A DNA stretch of 64,000 nucleotides from Bryopsis sp. KO-2023 (lineage: Eukaryota; Chlorophyta; Ulvophyceae; Bryopsidales; Bryopsidaceae): NCBI GenBank assembly GCA_030272585.1, contig BSYQ01000002.1:5704001-5768000 (forward strand), read 5' to 3'. The notes under the pieces are model-generated. The model was not told where the DNA came from, did not search any database, and saw nothing but the letters and a program-made list of their open reading frames with translations. Positions 46,650-57,280 of this stretch are shown piece after piece (position 1 is the stretch's first letter; each line of letters opens with the position of its first letter). The position numbers were made by a program, and so were the translations under genes.

Positions 46650-46947
46650 ATGAGCAACAGTCCTCCGACTCGGAGGATTGAATACAATCGAAAGGCGATA
46701 TTGATCTTTTTGGCGTTTTCCCTCTTGTTTACACCTCTCCTCTGCTGTTTTACGTATCATTGGTATTTCGTATTTGCAGATTCGACGATGGTGAGTTGAG
46801 GCCCTCAACTTGAGGGGAGCTACTACGAATGACGTTCTGGTTGCTGATGACCGTGCTCGTCACTTTCAGAAAGTCGGTAAGTCGATAAGCGGCGTTAAGA
46901 GTGGAGTTCATCTTGTACCAAACCAACAGCTCAGGCCAGTAAACTAG
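46650..46947 (+). CDS. 72-aa single-pass membrane protein, two exons
   Basis: Exons 46650-46790 and 46870-46947 join in phase, with donor GTGAGT, acceptor TTTCAG and stop TAG 46945-46947. The ATG follows CTTACC. Residues 1-14 are Ser/Pro/Arg-rich, residues 15-40 form one strong transmembrane helix (AILIFLAFSLLFTPLLCCF), and a short basic tail follows (GKSISGVKSGVHL). It resembles the preceding gene in having one membrane helix and little else, and it is on the same strand only about 330 bp downstream, so a relationship is possible but not shown. Alternatively the donor belongs to another transcript and the second exon is different. Confidence 0.4.
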
Positions 46948-47195
46948 TTTCTCCCAACATGTGATTCTTTTCTTTTTCTTTCAACCAGTTTCCCCAAACA
47001 TGCGATTCTTTTCGTCTTCTCAAATCCAGTTCCTCCAAACATGAGATTCTGCTCTTCTTCTTAAATCCAGTTCCTCCAAATATGCGATTTTTTTCTATTT
47101 CTTAAAACCAGTTTCTCCAAACATGTGATTATTTCATTTCCTTAAATCCAGTTTTCCCAAACATGCGATTCTGCTCTTCTTCTTCCTTTCCAGTT
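46944..47195. repeat. Tandem array, about six copies of a ~41-bp unit
   Basis: Unit starts (CCAGTTTCYCCAAACATGCGATT) at about 46944, 46985, 47026, 47068, 47109 and 47149, with a last partial at 47191. Period 40-42 bp. Each unit ends in a pyrimidine tract, CTTAAA and TCCAG, so it mimics an intron 3' end. Confidence 0.9.
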
Positions 47196-47955
47196 GCAAA
47201 GTGTGATCAACAATCAAGAGTTCTCTCGCTGAACCACTCTGAGTCGCACTGAGGGTGCGAATCATGGCACCGTGCCGACTTATATATATATATTAAGAGA
47301 CTTGGCCGACTTAACGCCGACTTAGCGCTACCACAGGGCTTGAATGACTCCACACCTAACGTGAAGTCAAAACGCTTGCTGTGTTAGGGTCTGCTTGGAG
47401 TCGCACCAAAGTGCTCAGCACCGGAGGAGTTTGGAGCTTCTCGGTGTCGTTATAACGAATGTCTGTCATGCGAACGGCCCTGTCACCACAGGCAGGTAGG
47501 ATGACTGACTGGCTGGACCATTGACTCGTTGCTTGCTTTCAGAAGGGGTGATGACCTCTGTTTGCTATAATGTAAGTCTATCTATAGATTGCTTTTAGAG
47601 GCGAAATTTGGAAAGCGCGATGCGGTAATGGTGTCCTCATGTGTCTTTTTGTCTTTTGAATGCGCCGACGCACCCCACGACTGAAACCACGGAGCCTCAA
47701 CCTACAAACCTTTCTGGCTAAATGTTTTTCTTTTCACATACCCCCGATGCTATGGGCTCTGACCTGGGGTCTCTTGGAATGTTTAAGGTTGGATGGAAAA
47801 ATGGATTACGATACATGGTTGGCGGCCCGCGTTTTTCATTTTTTATGTCCTCCAAAATAGCAATCTGACAACCAAACAGGGTGCTGATTGCGTCGTCGTT
47901 ATTGTGTCGAGTGGCGTCTGCCTTTGTGAACAACGTCGACCTGTGTGTGTAATTG
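47196..47955. other. No gene supported
   Basis: Contains a short (TA) tract at 47279-47293 and a repeated GCCGACTTA word (47273, 47308, 47320). The frame 47660-47860 is not supported. Confidence 0.4.
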
Positions 47956-48092
47956 TGCTGGAGGTGCTGGAGGTGCTGGAGGTGGTGGAGGTGCTGGAGG
48001 TGCTGCCCAGGTGCTGGAGGTGCTGGAGGTGCTGGAGGCGCTGGAGCTGCTGGAGGTGCTGGAGGCGCTGGAGCTGCTGGAGGTGCAGCAGC
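47956..48092. repeat. 9-bp GGTGCTGGA minisatellite
   Basis: About 14-15 copies of GGTGCTGGA with GGCGCTGGA and GCTGCTGGA variants. It is open in several frames on both strands (Gly-Ala, Leu-Glu-Val, Gln-Leu repeats), so coding status cannot be judged from openness. Confidence 0.9.
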
Positions 48093-49740
48093 ACCTTTCG
48101 CATCTTTTTAGTGAAAAGGGTGTGTGAGGGAAGGTCGATCGCGATTATAACAGCGCTGGTGGACAAAGGCCAAAAAAAGGATCGAATCAGAAAAAACAAA
48201 GAACCCTTGTAGGAAACACAAAAGACACCCCTTGTGTGTGGAGCTGGTTTGTTTTGTTTTTTTCGTTCCTATCCACGTGCGCATCCTGCGAAAAAAAACC
48301 TGGAGAGAAAAAAAAAACCGCTGTCAGTTTTTCCACCCTCTTTGTTTTTAGAATCTCACTTTTTTTTCGAAATTACGTGTGCGCGTTTTGCTGTCACTAT
48401 TCTGGGGTTTCTTTCTTTGACCCCTGTTGGTTTTTTTTCGGTTTCTTTTTTTTTTTCTTTTTTTCGTTCAGGGCGCTGACCGCAGAGGAGAAAAAAAAAT
48501 GAAAGCCTGCGCTCCACTGCCGGCCCCAATCCCCCTGTTCTTTTTGCTGTTTCGATCGCGCTGCGCGTCAGGTGATGGAAACCTCGATTAATTCGAAAAC
48601 GAGTGAACCCCAGCGCTGAAAAAAGATGGAAAGGAAAAGGGGTATGCCCGACCAGTGGTCGAAAGGAAAAAAAAACGCAAAGAATTTCGACGGAAAGGAA
48701 AGGGGCTCCGCGGATGGTTTGCTCTGTTCCCCCTCCCTTTTTTTCATTTCCTGTTTTTTTTTTTTTGAGAATTCTTTTTTCACTGTATTTTTTCGTTCTG
48801 ATATTTATTTTTTTTTACTTTTCGTTTTGCTGCTCAGGTCGGAAAAGAGAAAGGAAGCTTTCTGTAAGAAAACAGGATGCCTGTTTTTTTCCTGGAGAAT
48901 GAATGGTGAGAAAAAACAAATATGATCAACATTTTTGTCCATTTCTTTTTTTCTTTTGGAAGGGGGCTGGGTGGAAGGAAAATTTTCGATTATTGTAGGA
49001 GAAAGAAATAATTTCTAGAAAAAAAGTCCAGGGAACAGAAATTTATTTCAAATTTCTGTAGGTTATTTTTTTAATTTAGATCTCAGAGTATAAGGAATAT
49101 TTTTCCCCCTTTAGGTAAACTTCATTGTTTTTTTTTTCAATTTCCAGCAGTTTGTTTATCAAATATGTGGGTAAAATTTTCTGAATATTGAATTACTAGT
49201 ATTTTTTTCCCCCTTCAGACTTGTTTTGTTTTATTATTTCAACTTTTCAGTGGAATATATTTTTCTCATTTTAGAGGTTCTACACATTCCCCTCCCCCCC
49301 CCTTTTTCATTTCTAAATTTTTATTGGATTTTTCTTCCCTTTTTATATTTGATCAGTGTCTATATATTTTCTTTTTTGAAATGTATTTCATATTTCTCCA
49401 GAATAAATTAAACAAATTTTCTCCCTCCTGATTTTTCTAGATGTGACTTTTTTCTGGATGTTCCCTTTTGTACTTTTTTCAACCTGTTCTTCCTCCTCTC
49501 CTAGATTTTCATTTTTTTCAACTCTTAGTTTTTGTTGGGTTTACTTATTTTTTTTCCTTTTGTTTTTTTCTAGGGGTTTTTCTAGGAGCCCGAAAGAAAG
49601 GTGATTTGTTTTCTTCTCAAATTCATGATTTGAATTTTTAATTCATTAAGCATTGCATTTTATATAAACATATAAAAAAAGGAAAAAAAAATTTTAAAAT
49701 AATGTTCTTGTTTCCTTTTTTTTTTTAAATGGATGATCAC
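48093..49740. other. Polypyrimidine-rich low-complexity region
   Basis: Very T-rich on the plus strand with C-runs (49291-49299). Overlapping Phe-rich or Lys-rich frames at 48230-48925 are not supported. The texture resembles 1-3.2 kb. Confidence 0.55.
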
Positions 49741-49989
49741 ACTTTTCCTGGTGAGACTAGGGGACCCTTAAATAGAATAACAAAAAGGTATCTGGATCAC
49801 GAGTGCTTCTCGATTTAGCCAAATGTAACTAATGCGAAATTTGATTACACCCCTTACAAAACCTCTGAGACTTGTACTAACCACCGACACTTGTACTCTT
49901 CTTCACCAAGTGATTGGTGTGCAAAAGAAAAAAAACTTGTCAAGAAAATGCTTGAAAAAAAATCGACACATATTTTGCTTCTCGTTTTA

Positions 49990-50480
49990 ATCCCAACCTC
50001 GATTCGGTGCTATTACCTGCTTCGCCCCAACACGATTAATAAGAGGTTATGACTAAGGTTATTAATAAGGTTATAACGTTAGGCCGTCGGGTCATTGTAA
50101 CGTTATTATGATATAGAATTAGGTTACATAATGAGGTTGATGTACAAATCTTGCCTCTAGCTTTGGTGCTGACCTCGATTCAATGCCGCTTCTCTCTTTC
50201 CCATAACACGATTGATAAGAGGTTATTAATGAGGCTAGTTTACTATATAATGAGGTAATTGAGGTTGAAAGATATATCCTCCCTCTTGCTTTGGTGTCGA
50301 ACTCGAGTCAATGTCATTTCTTATTGTCGTAACACGATCGATAAGAGGTGGTTAACGAGGTTATTATGATATGTAATGGGGTTAATAAGATAAATTAGGA
50401 AACATTGTAAGGTTAATGAGGTTACTGAGGTTACTGAGATTGACAACGATGTTGATGATGTTATATAATGAGGTTATTAT
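49990..50480. repeat. Three degenerate repeats with ATAATGAGGTTA filler
   Basis: Copies beginning near 49997, 50171 and 50301 share CTCGATTCAATGCC and AACACGATTGATAAGAGGTTA. The spaces are filled with short variants of TTAATGAGGTTA and ATAATGAGGTTA. Periods about 175 and 130 bp. Confidence 0.75.
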
Positions 50481-51205
50481 ATAATAAGGGTCTTTCGTGG
50501 TAAATATGAGTTAGGCTACCAAAATGATGCCATTGAACACCAAAGTAATTATATAGTTGATGATGGCTGGGTACATGGATATGGCGTTTTAGGAGTCATA
50601 TCGACGGGGCTCCGAATAAAGAGCCCGCTAAGAAATTTGTGTGAAATATACACGTTAACGTGAAAACTACAGAGCTTTGTAATCGCAGACGACCTCGTAT
50701 GAATATGCCAAAAACATATTGAGGGAATATTCTTACCCAAAGGTTGAGCAAATTGGGTTGTAGAACGACGAATCACTTGGAGGAGTTTCATTCGGAATAG
50801 AATGATATTGTTCTTGTTTCTCACCTTAATATTAATATTAATATTATGAAGCAATCATGGAACTAAAGAAGGGGGATCGGGGAATATTGACGATATCAAT
50901 TGTAACTTGTAAGGTCGAATTATGTTGAGTTTATCACCATAGAATCAAGCCGTTCTTCAAGGGAAAACGTTACCCTCGAAAAAAAAAAAATCCGGGCTCT
51001 CTTGGCGTTTTTGAAAAACCATGACATGACAAATAGAAAGTGTAACTTGGGTTTTGTGCTCTGAATACACTATGTGATCCGTGGGCACAAGAATAAAAGT
51101 CACCTTCTTAGGCCATATGGCTCGACGAGGAACAACGGATGCAAAGAAACCACGTGTGCCTCCGATAGGGTGCTTGCGGTTCGTGGATGGATCTCGTAGT
51201 CTCAA
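50481..51205. other. No recognisable gene
   Basis: A minus-strand frame at 50957-51205 (82 codons) has protein-like composition but no motif I recognise. It may be part of the retroelement represented at 51.8 kb. Confidence 0.4.
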
Positions 51206-51211
51206 AAGTAT

Positions 51212-51263
51212 CTATAGTTCTATCCTTACAATATAGCATAGAACTATAGTATTGTGAGGATAG
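51212..51263. repeat. Interlocking inverted repeats (pseudoknot-like)
   Basis: CTATAGTTCTAT (51212-51223) pairs with ATAGAACTATAG (51238-51249). CTATCCTTACAATA (51220-51233) pairs with TATTGTGAGGATAG (51250-51263) with one mismatch. The pairs interleave, so the two helices compete or form a pseudoknot. Confidence 0.85.
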
Positions 51264-51309
51264 AGGTAATGTACGGCTTAGCGGTTGTGTGAGCGGCATG
51301 GAAGATTGA

Positions 51310-51780
51310 TACTAGTCATAAAAAATTCCTCTTTAACACGCTTCTATATGCACGTGATACGAACTTCCGTCGTATGACACGTGGTTCGGCCCACTCACCC
51401 AACACGTGGTTCGGCCTGACAGTAGTCGGACCGAACCAGCTCACCATCACCATAGCCACACATTAAGGGAGAGGGCCAGGCCGCCTCTGAGGTGGCAACC
51501 CTCAGTCGGCCTGGAACCTCACATTCAGCTTAGGGTCCATTAGGACACGGCCAAGGGGCCATTAGGACACTGAGTTGGATGAAAGGGTTGGACAGGCTGT
51601 CGGCCCGGCCGAATACTTATTCGGCCCGGACCACAGCCTCATTGTAACTTGGACTATTGTAAAGATCCTTGTTTGAGAAAGTCTTTCCGTGCTCTAGACG
51701 TAAGTCCACTCGACTAGTCTATTTGTTCCACGTTTGTATCAGCACGTCTGCTAACAATTCGTGCAAATACATCCCGTTTG
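51310..51780. mobile_element. LTR-like block rich in TTCGGCC palindromic words
   Basis: CACGTGGTTCGGCC occurs at about 51379 and 51403. The stem-loop GGCCGAATA-CT-TATTCGGCC lies at 51607-51626. A typical LTR-style start of R/U5 (TTGTAACTTGGACTATTGTAAAG) follows. It adjoins the minus-strand RT fragment. Ends not fixed and no second copy in the window, so this is a stylistic call. Confidence 0.3.
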
Positions 51781-51843
51781 GATGGGAGTTCTGCACGAGA
51801 ATTTGTAAACCAATTATCTACGATCTAGGGCTCTCCGTGAAAA

Positions 51844-52125
51844 TCAACCCTTTTTTGCAATAGACACAAGCAATGCATTTGGGTGGTTAATCCTCAAGTT
51901 GATGCGCTTCCAATGATATTTCGCTATGCCCATGTGACAAAATGCGTCCTGGACATCGAAAAAAAAGTATGCGTTTCTTTTAATATGTTGATGGCATCCT
52001 TGGAGGCTCTCAAACATATCGCTGTCCTTCAGGTCGGAAACGCTAACATCGTAGTGAGGTAGTAGTGAAAGGTGATCTTTTACCTCCCCGTCGTTTTTTT
52101 CCCCTAGTTTATGTGAGTAGTACAA
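51844..52125 (-). pseudogene. Reverse-transcriptase fragment (LTR-retrotransposon type)
   Basis: A 93-codon minus-strand frame contains KRNAYFFFDVQDAFCHMGIA at about residues 48-67. In Ty3/gypsy-like reverse transcriptases the first catalytic Asp lies in a block of the form hydrophobic-F-x-x-D-hydrophobic-x-x-A-F/Y-h-q-h-x-h, which this matches (DVQDAFCHMGIA). The next blocks, including the YxDD box, are absent or out of frame, so the copy is broken. The words CTTCATCCCTTGC at 52126-52140 resemble the dispersed repeat at 5.29 and 13.9 kb, hinting that this family links the two repeat regions. Confidence 0.5.
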
Positions 52126-52149
52126 GATTCTTCATCCCTTGCATCTCTA

Positions 52150-53740
52150 AAAAACAAAATAGCTCCTAAGGAGCTGGTTATCGTTCTTTAAAAGAATTAG
52201 GCGAAAACGTCCTTGAGAGCTTTACGTGATAAGCGAAAGCTAAAAATTATCCAGATTGGTGTAGAACAATAGTGGTGATTGTTTTGTGGGTAATGGTGTA
52301 AACACTTTCATCTTCTCATCCATAAACCCCCTGTCAAGTTGGCGTAAGCTTTCCCCAAGCCGTGGAGTTTCCTATAAACATTCTCCTCTCTCTCATTGAT
52401 TTCCTCCTTCTTTCAAACGCCCCTTCGCTACCTGTTGGTCTACTATAAAGAACGAGACATAGTCGAAAAATAGGTGCATCGTATCACTTATATGGTGTGG
52501 TATGATACAATGCAATATAGCATTCTATTGCCTCTTCATGTCAATCTCCACGATTCTTCACCTAAAGGAAAATGCATAAGTCAATTGACATAAAGTAAAC
52601 TCGAGAAAACAAGACAAGAATATGCAACTTTACTTTCGGGTGAATTTTAACCGAAGTGAATTTTAATTTTTCGTTGTGAAGTGGTTTCACTTTCGTTGCT
52701 CTTTGCTTTTTTCAAGGCGGATGTTTTATGTTTTATCATCTCTCTTATCTATATAGGCGTGATTGTCTTTAAGTGGACCTAAGTGGAGATATAACAACCT
52801 GCGCTATTGTCCCCTTCACAGAAGCATGAAACTCGCACATAGACGAAAACACAACCTATTGTGCATTAAGTGACGTCTTTAGGTTGTGGTTACGGCCGTA
52901 CCACTAACGGGGCACTGGCGGCGGGAACACCCAATTCGCATCTTGGGACCAGTCCCGCAGCAGTGCATCAGCGGCCTCGGTTCCTTAGTAAAAATTTCGA
53001 ATTCCAACGTTGTTTGGAACTCGTTTCACCGGTGTGGCTCGATACATAACTAGAGGACATAATCTCTCAAGGCGTAAGGCCTTGAAAGACAAACGATAGA
53101 TAACAAATAACTTGTGACCGGGACTTTTTGAATTCCCCCTAACCACCCGTTCAAGGCGAGATCTTTCCGGGACTCCTTACATGCTAGGCTGTCAAGCGTT
53201 GACGAGGCAGGGTACTCGGCGACTTCTCTTTTGCTGCGTAAGTAAACACGACATCCCATTCACGTCCTTAGTATTACTAAGACCGAAGGCGCTTCATCTC
53301 CTAGGTCTTGGTTTTTTCCAAATACTACTTGAATGAAGTATACCACTTTCAATGAATATAATATGTCATATTACCCAAGCTTTGAAGAGCTGCCCCTATC
53401 CCTCTCTTATGAGTTCATCCATGATTATGGTACCCAATTGCTTCGTAGACTTGATGTTTGAAGCACTAAGATGCTCATTCCATAGGAGGCGTTCGATCCT
53501 TCAATAGGGGGTAGTCCCAAAAAATGGCACTCCACCGCCCGATGCCGTACCTGAAACAATGTACAGTTGTGTTTTCAAGTCAACAGAAAATTTATTCTTA
53601 CAATGTACAGTTATATATATATTAATACGCCGACCGCTCACCTTTCCACCCCACACAATAGCGTCCAGGTCTCCTCGTCGCTCCACTTCCGCCGCACACC
53701 CTGCTCCTAAAATAACACAAAAAACAATCTCATTTCAATA
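52150..53740. other. No recognisable gene
   Basis: Short frames only, AT-rich, with a more GC-rich patch around 52880-53250. Confidence 0.45.
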
Positions 53741-54890
53741 ATGCTAGGTCGAGCCTCTCTGATCATGAATGAGTAATCAACTCACAAAAGGGCTGCGACC
53801 CCTTCGTTGTATCATACCCCGTCAATAACTTATAATAGAGGTGCCTACGCGTGACTATATGGATGATTGGAGTCCACGTCAACCACAAGACTAGATGCCA
53901 TACCCGCATTCTTATTGGTGCAAATTTCTTGGTCGTGGTTCGCATTTCCATAAGGGGCGCGCCTTGTTTCCACCGCACTTTTTGCAATAACATCTACTCA
54001 TCATATTGAGAAAGGAACCGTGACATCGCGGAATTCATCGTTCGCTAGCTTGTCGGAAAAAATAGTTTCATCGCTAAGGGTCTAGTATCTGGCGTTACTT
54101 GGTTCATCAACCGCTCAATACCGCAACATAGCTCTTATATCGGAGTGCATGATCGCTTTAGAAGGATCTCTCTTTGCTTGACTTTAACTGATGAATGGTG
54201 AATCTCTAAGGAGCCCGAAATTCATATATGGTGGCAAAAGCCTACCTCCCCGATAACTTGCCACAAGTCCCATCTTGCTCTTAATTCAAGCTCTTAATTC
54301 AATTTCTGATAGCAATGATGACCTAGACCACAACATATATATCATACCTCCATATAGTCTACCAACTAATATAAAAACGAGACGCAGCTGCCATGAGCGA
54401 GTGTGAACCTGCATTGGACTCAAAGTGTAGGACGCCCAAGCAGCCTCCATAGCGATTTATTCTTTGAATTGGGGTGGATTATGGCCGCCAAAAAAGCGCC
54501 CGCCCGTGTGTTGATGTGGCGCACAATAAACTCTTGGAGAGGGACGATAAATGAAAAATGTGCTACGGCCCCTAGGTAGTGTAGCACTGTAACGGGTAGT
54601 CTTTCCCGTGTTACGTCGCTGTCTCTCTTCACATGTTATATTCGCTCTGCGACACACCGGTTGGTTTTGGTCTGCTTTGTGTTCTCAAAATAAGAAATTA
54701 GGGATACTTCTCTTGTTTGATTCGGGAGGCCTGTCATACAAAATACCACATGAAAAGATGCAAATCGAGAAAAAACAAACATATATATCTTGATGAAATG
54801 CTTCGGGCCTAGGGGACCAACTACGCAGCAACTCGGAAAGCAAGTCTTTTTCGCATTCTTTCAGCTCTAGTCCGTGTCATGCGATGCTTC
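53741..54890. repeat. ~1-kb dispersed repeat, copy A
   Basis: Collinear with 56071-56890 over most of its length, with divergence and an insertion. Shared blocks include GTCGAGCCTCTCT, ACCACAAGACTAGATGC, TTCATCGTTCGCTAGCTTG, GCATGATCGCTT, CCTACCTCCC and ATGCTTCRKGCCTAGGGG. Confidence 0.8.
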
Positions 54891-54939
54891 TTTGACGAAT
54901 GCTAACGTCATCAGCGATCAACGAATCCTATTGATTCAT

Positions 54940-55400
54940 TTAGAGGTTCACAAAACCCCATCAAGCAATGTAAATATAACATGATCTCATAAGGGATCAA
55001 TAAAATCCCATCGATTATTGTGAAGGTGTAACACGATCTCATAAGGGATTGAAGAACCCATCGATCAATGTGAAGGTGACACCATCTTATAGGGGATAAA
55101 AGAACCCATCAATCAGAGTCGCCAATTTAAAAAAAAAACTACCACCTACGTCGTACGCCGCCAAGGCAAGCAAGTGTGCGTCCAAGTCACAGGGCAACAC
55201 AATCACTCCTCGGACCAAGTAAGGCATTAGAAAAGCACTCTCCCGACACATTTCGCGACACGGTTATCATGTCGCGACATTAGTAAACATTAACGATTAA
55301 GTAACATCATTTTATATGAGAGTAATTGACCCATCGATCAGTATTCGAGTAACACTTTCTCATAGAGGATCAACGTGTCCCATATATTATGAGGTGGTAA
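54940..55400. repeat. ~50-bp tandem array following repeat copy A
   Basis: Units with GATCTCATAAGGGATTGAAG, ACCCATCGATCAATGT and AAGGTGTAACAC. GATCT starts at about 54983 and 55035, with CATCTTATAGGGGAT at about 55083 and further degenerate units at about 55310-55400. Interrupted by about 180 bp of unrelated sequence. Confidence 0.8.
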
Positions 55401-56070
55401 TATCACTAGTTGCGCGCGGAGCCTTCAAAGACCGGCGACCTATCACAAAACAATCTTCATTGCACAATCTCGTCTTTTGATTGACATTAAGGTCCCCACG
55501 CATAGACATGTTGCGCGGGTCGTCGGTATCTTGGGTCGTCGCAGAACTTAAGGAACCGCTCCCAACGGTTGCGGTCGCCCGGAAAAAACTGCAAGATTCG
55601 CTACACGAGTTCACTTGTGCCCTGGCGAACGCCAGAATTCAGAAGACTAATTAACAAGAACGATCGATTCCTCATGTATGGAATTTAAAGGGCAATGCTT
55701 GATAGGTTATGGATATATCGTTTGATACACTCGCTTCAAGCTATCATACCACAATTTTCGTTAGGAAAGCAATCACCGAAATTAACGAGGTGAACTTACC
55801 GTTTTTTTTTTCTTAATTCAAGTGGTTTACAACCCCCTTTCTGTCATAAACTTTGTGAATACCAGACGCTTTTTGCAATTGTTGGGTTGGGGGGGTTGCG
55901 ATAAGGGCTTCTTAAAATAAAGAAAAAAATGACGTCACAAATGAACTTTGAGACTCATAGTCATAGTCTATGACTCAACTGATCTGATGCGGTGGTTTTT
56001 CTGACGTGGAGTTCGCTTGATCTCGTCATTAGACGAGGTCGGACAAGAAGCGCTAATTCTCCTCGGTCAT
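55401..56070. other. No recognisable gene
   Basis: A 75-codon minus-strand frame at 55387-55614 is Ser/Thr/Arg-rich without a motif. A T10 run and a G7 run lie at 55802-55900. Confidence 0.4.
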
Positions 56071-56890
56071 TGCTCGAGCCTCTCTAATAATTGATTACTA
56101 ACGATGATTACTAATCGACTTAGAAATGTAGATTGCAACCCTTTTGTTTGTACTACACCTCGTCAACAACATATCATAGAGATGGCAAAACGCGTTAATC
56201 TACGAATAGTCAGAGTCCAAATCGGACCACAAGACTAGATGCAATACTTATATCCTTACTAGTGCAAGTTTCTTGGTCGTGGTTTGTATTTCCAGAAGGT
56301 GCGTGCCTCGTTTTCATCGCACTTTTCGCGATGGCATCTACTTATCCTATTCGTGAAACGGTCGTGACATTGTGGACTTCATCGTTCGCTAGCTTGCTAA
56401 GAAGATCGTGTCATCACTACGAGTGTTGCTGGTGTTACTTGGTATTGATTGCTCAATACTACTGCTGCACAACCTTGATATCGGAGTGCATGATCGCTTC
56501 AAGGGTGATCTTTTTCTCGTCTCGATAGATACTAAATCTTCAACGTGAAGGGCATCTATTTTGGCGAAATCCTACCTCCCTAAAAGCTTACAACAAGTCC
56601 CACTTGGTTCTAAATTCATCTCACTAGCGAGCTATCTAGAGAATCATACCTTCGCAACACCCCGGTTTTTTGGTTTTTTTGTGCTTTCTTGACACGAAAA
56701 GTCGGTGATACCTCTCCCTTTTTTTTTGGGCAAAGCTACCATACAAAATACAGCTAGAAAAAAAAAATCCGAAACAGAAACATGTATCTTGCTGAAATGC
56801 TTCATGCCTAGGGGGGTCAACTATGCGGAGTTGGAAGTGACGCAATTGTCCGATTCTTAAAAAGCAAGCTTTTCGAGCTATCTTTGATGA
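56071..56890. repeat. ~1-kb dispersed repeat, copy B
   Basis: Homologous to 53741-54890 in the same orientation; the pair is 2.3 kb apart. Copy B is shorter through deletion in its second half. Confidence 0.8.
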
Positions 56891-56934
56891 TAACATTTAG
56901 TTGCCCTCTGCGTGTTGGTAGTACCCCAACAATT

Positions 56935-57280
56935 ACTCATGTCATAGGGGATTAATAAACGTATCAAATAATAGAAAGGTAACACGATCTTTTTTGGGAT
57001 TTAAGAAATTCTATCCATCAATGTATAGATATAACACGATATCATAGGGGATTGAGGAACCCATCCATCAATATAAAGGCGCAACTTGATCTTATAGGGG
57101 ATTAAAGAGCCCATCAATCAGAGTTCAGGTAACATGATCTCATAGGTGATCAAGGACCCATCGACCAGTGTTCAACACTTTCTTATTGAGGATCAAACAT
57201 ATCCCATCGATCATTGTAAAGGTGTAACAGAATCTCATAGGGGATTGAAGAACTTATTTATCGGTGTTTGAGCAATGTTC
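56935..57280. repeat. ~50-bp tandem array following repeat copy B
   Basis: About six to seven units of the same 48-50 bp family as at 54.9 kb (GAT starts at 57038, 57088, 57136). The same relative position after copy B shows that repeat plus array duplicated as one block. Confidence 0.85.

Noticed and set aside
46944-47195. CRISPR-like array
   Set aside because: Units are contiguous 41-bp tandem repeats without unique spacers, and the genome is eukaryotic. The same applies to the ~50-bp arrays at 55 and 57 kb.
47793-48212. 139-codon repeat protein (LEVLEV / GAGGAG)
   Set aside because: The 9-bp minisatellite is open in several frames on both strands, so openness is not evidence of coding; no flanking exon.
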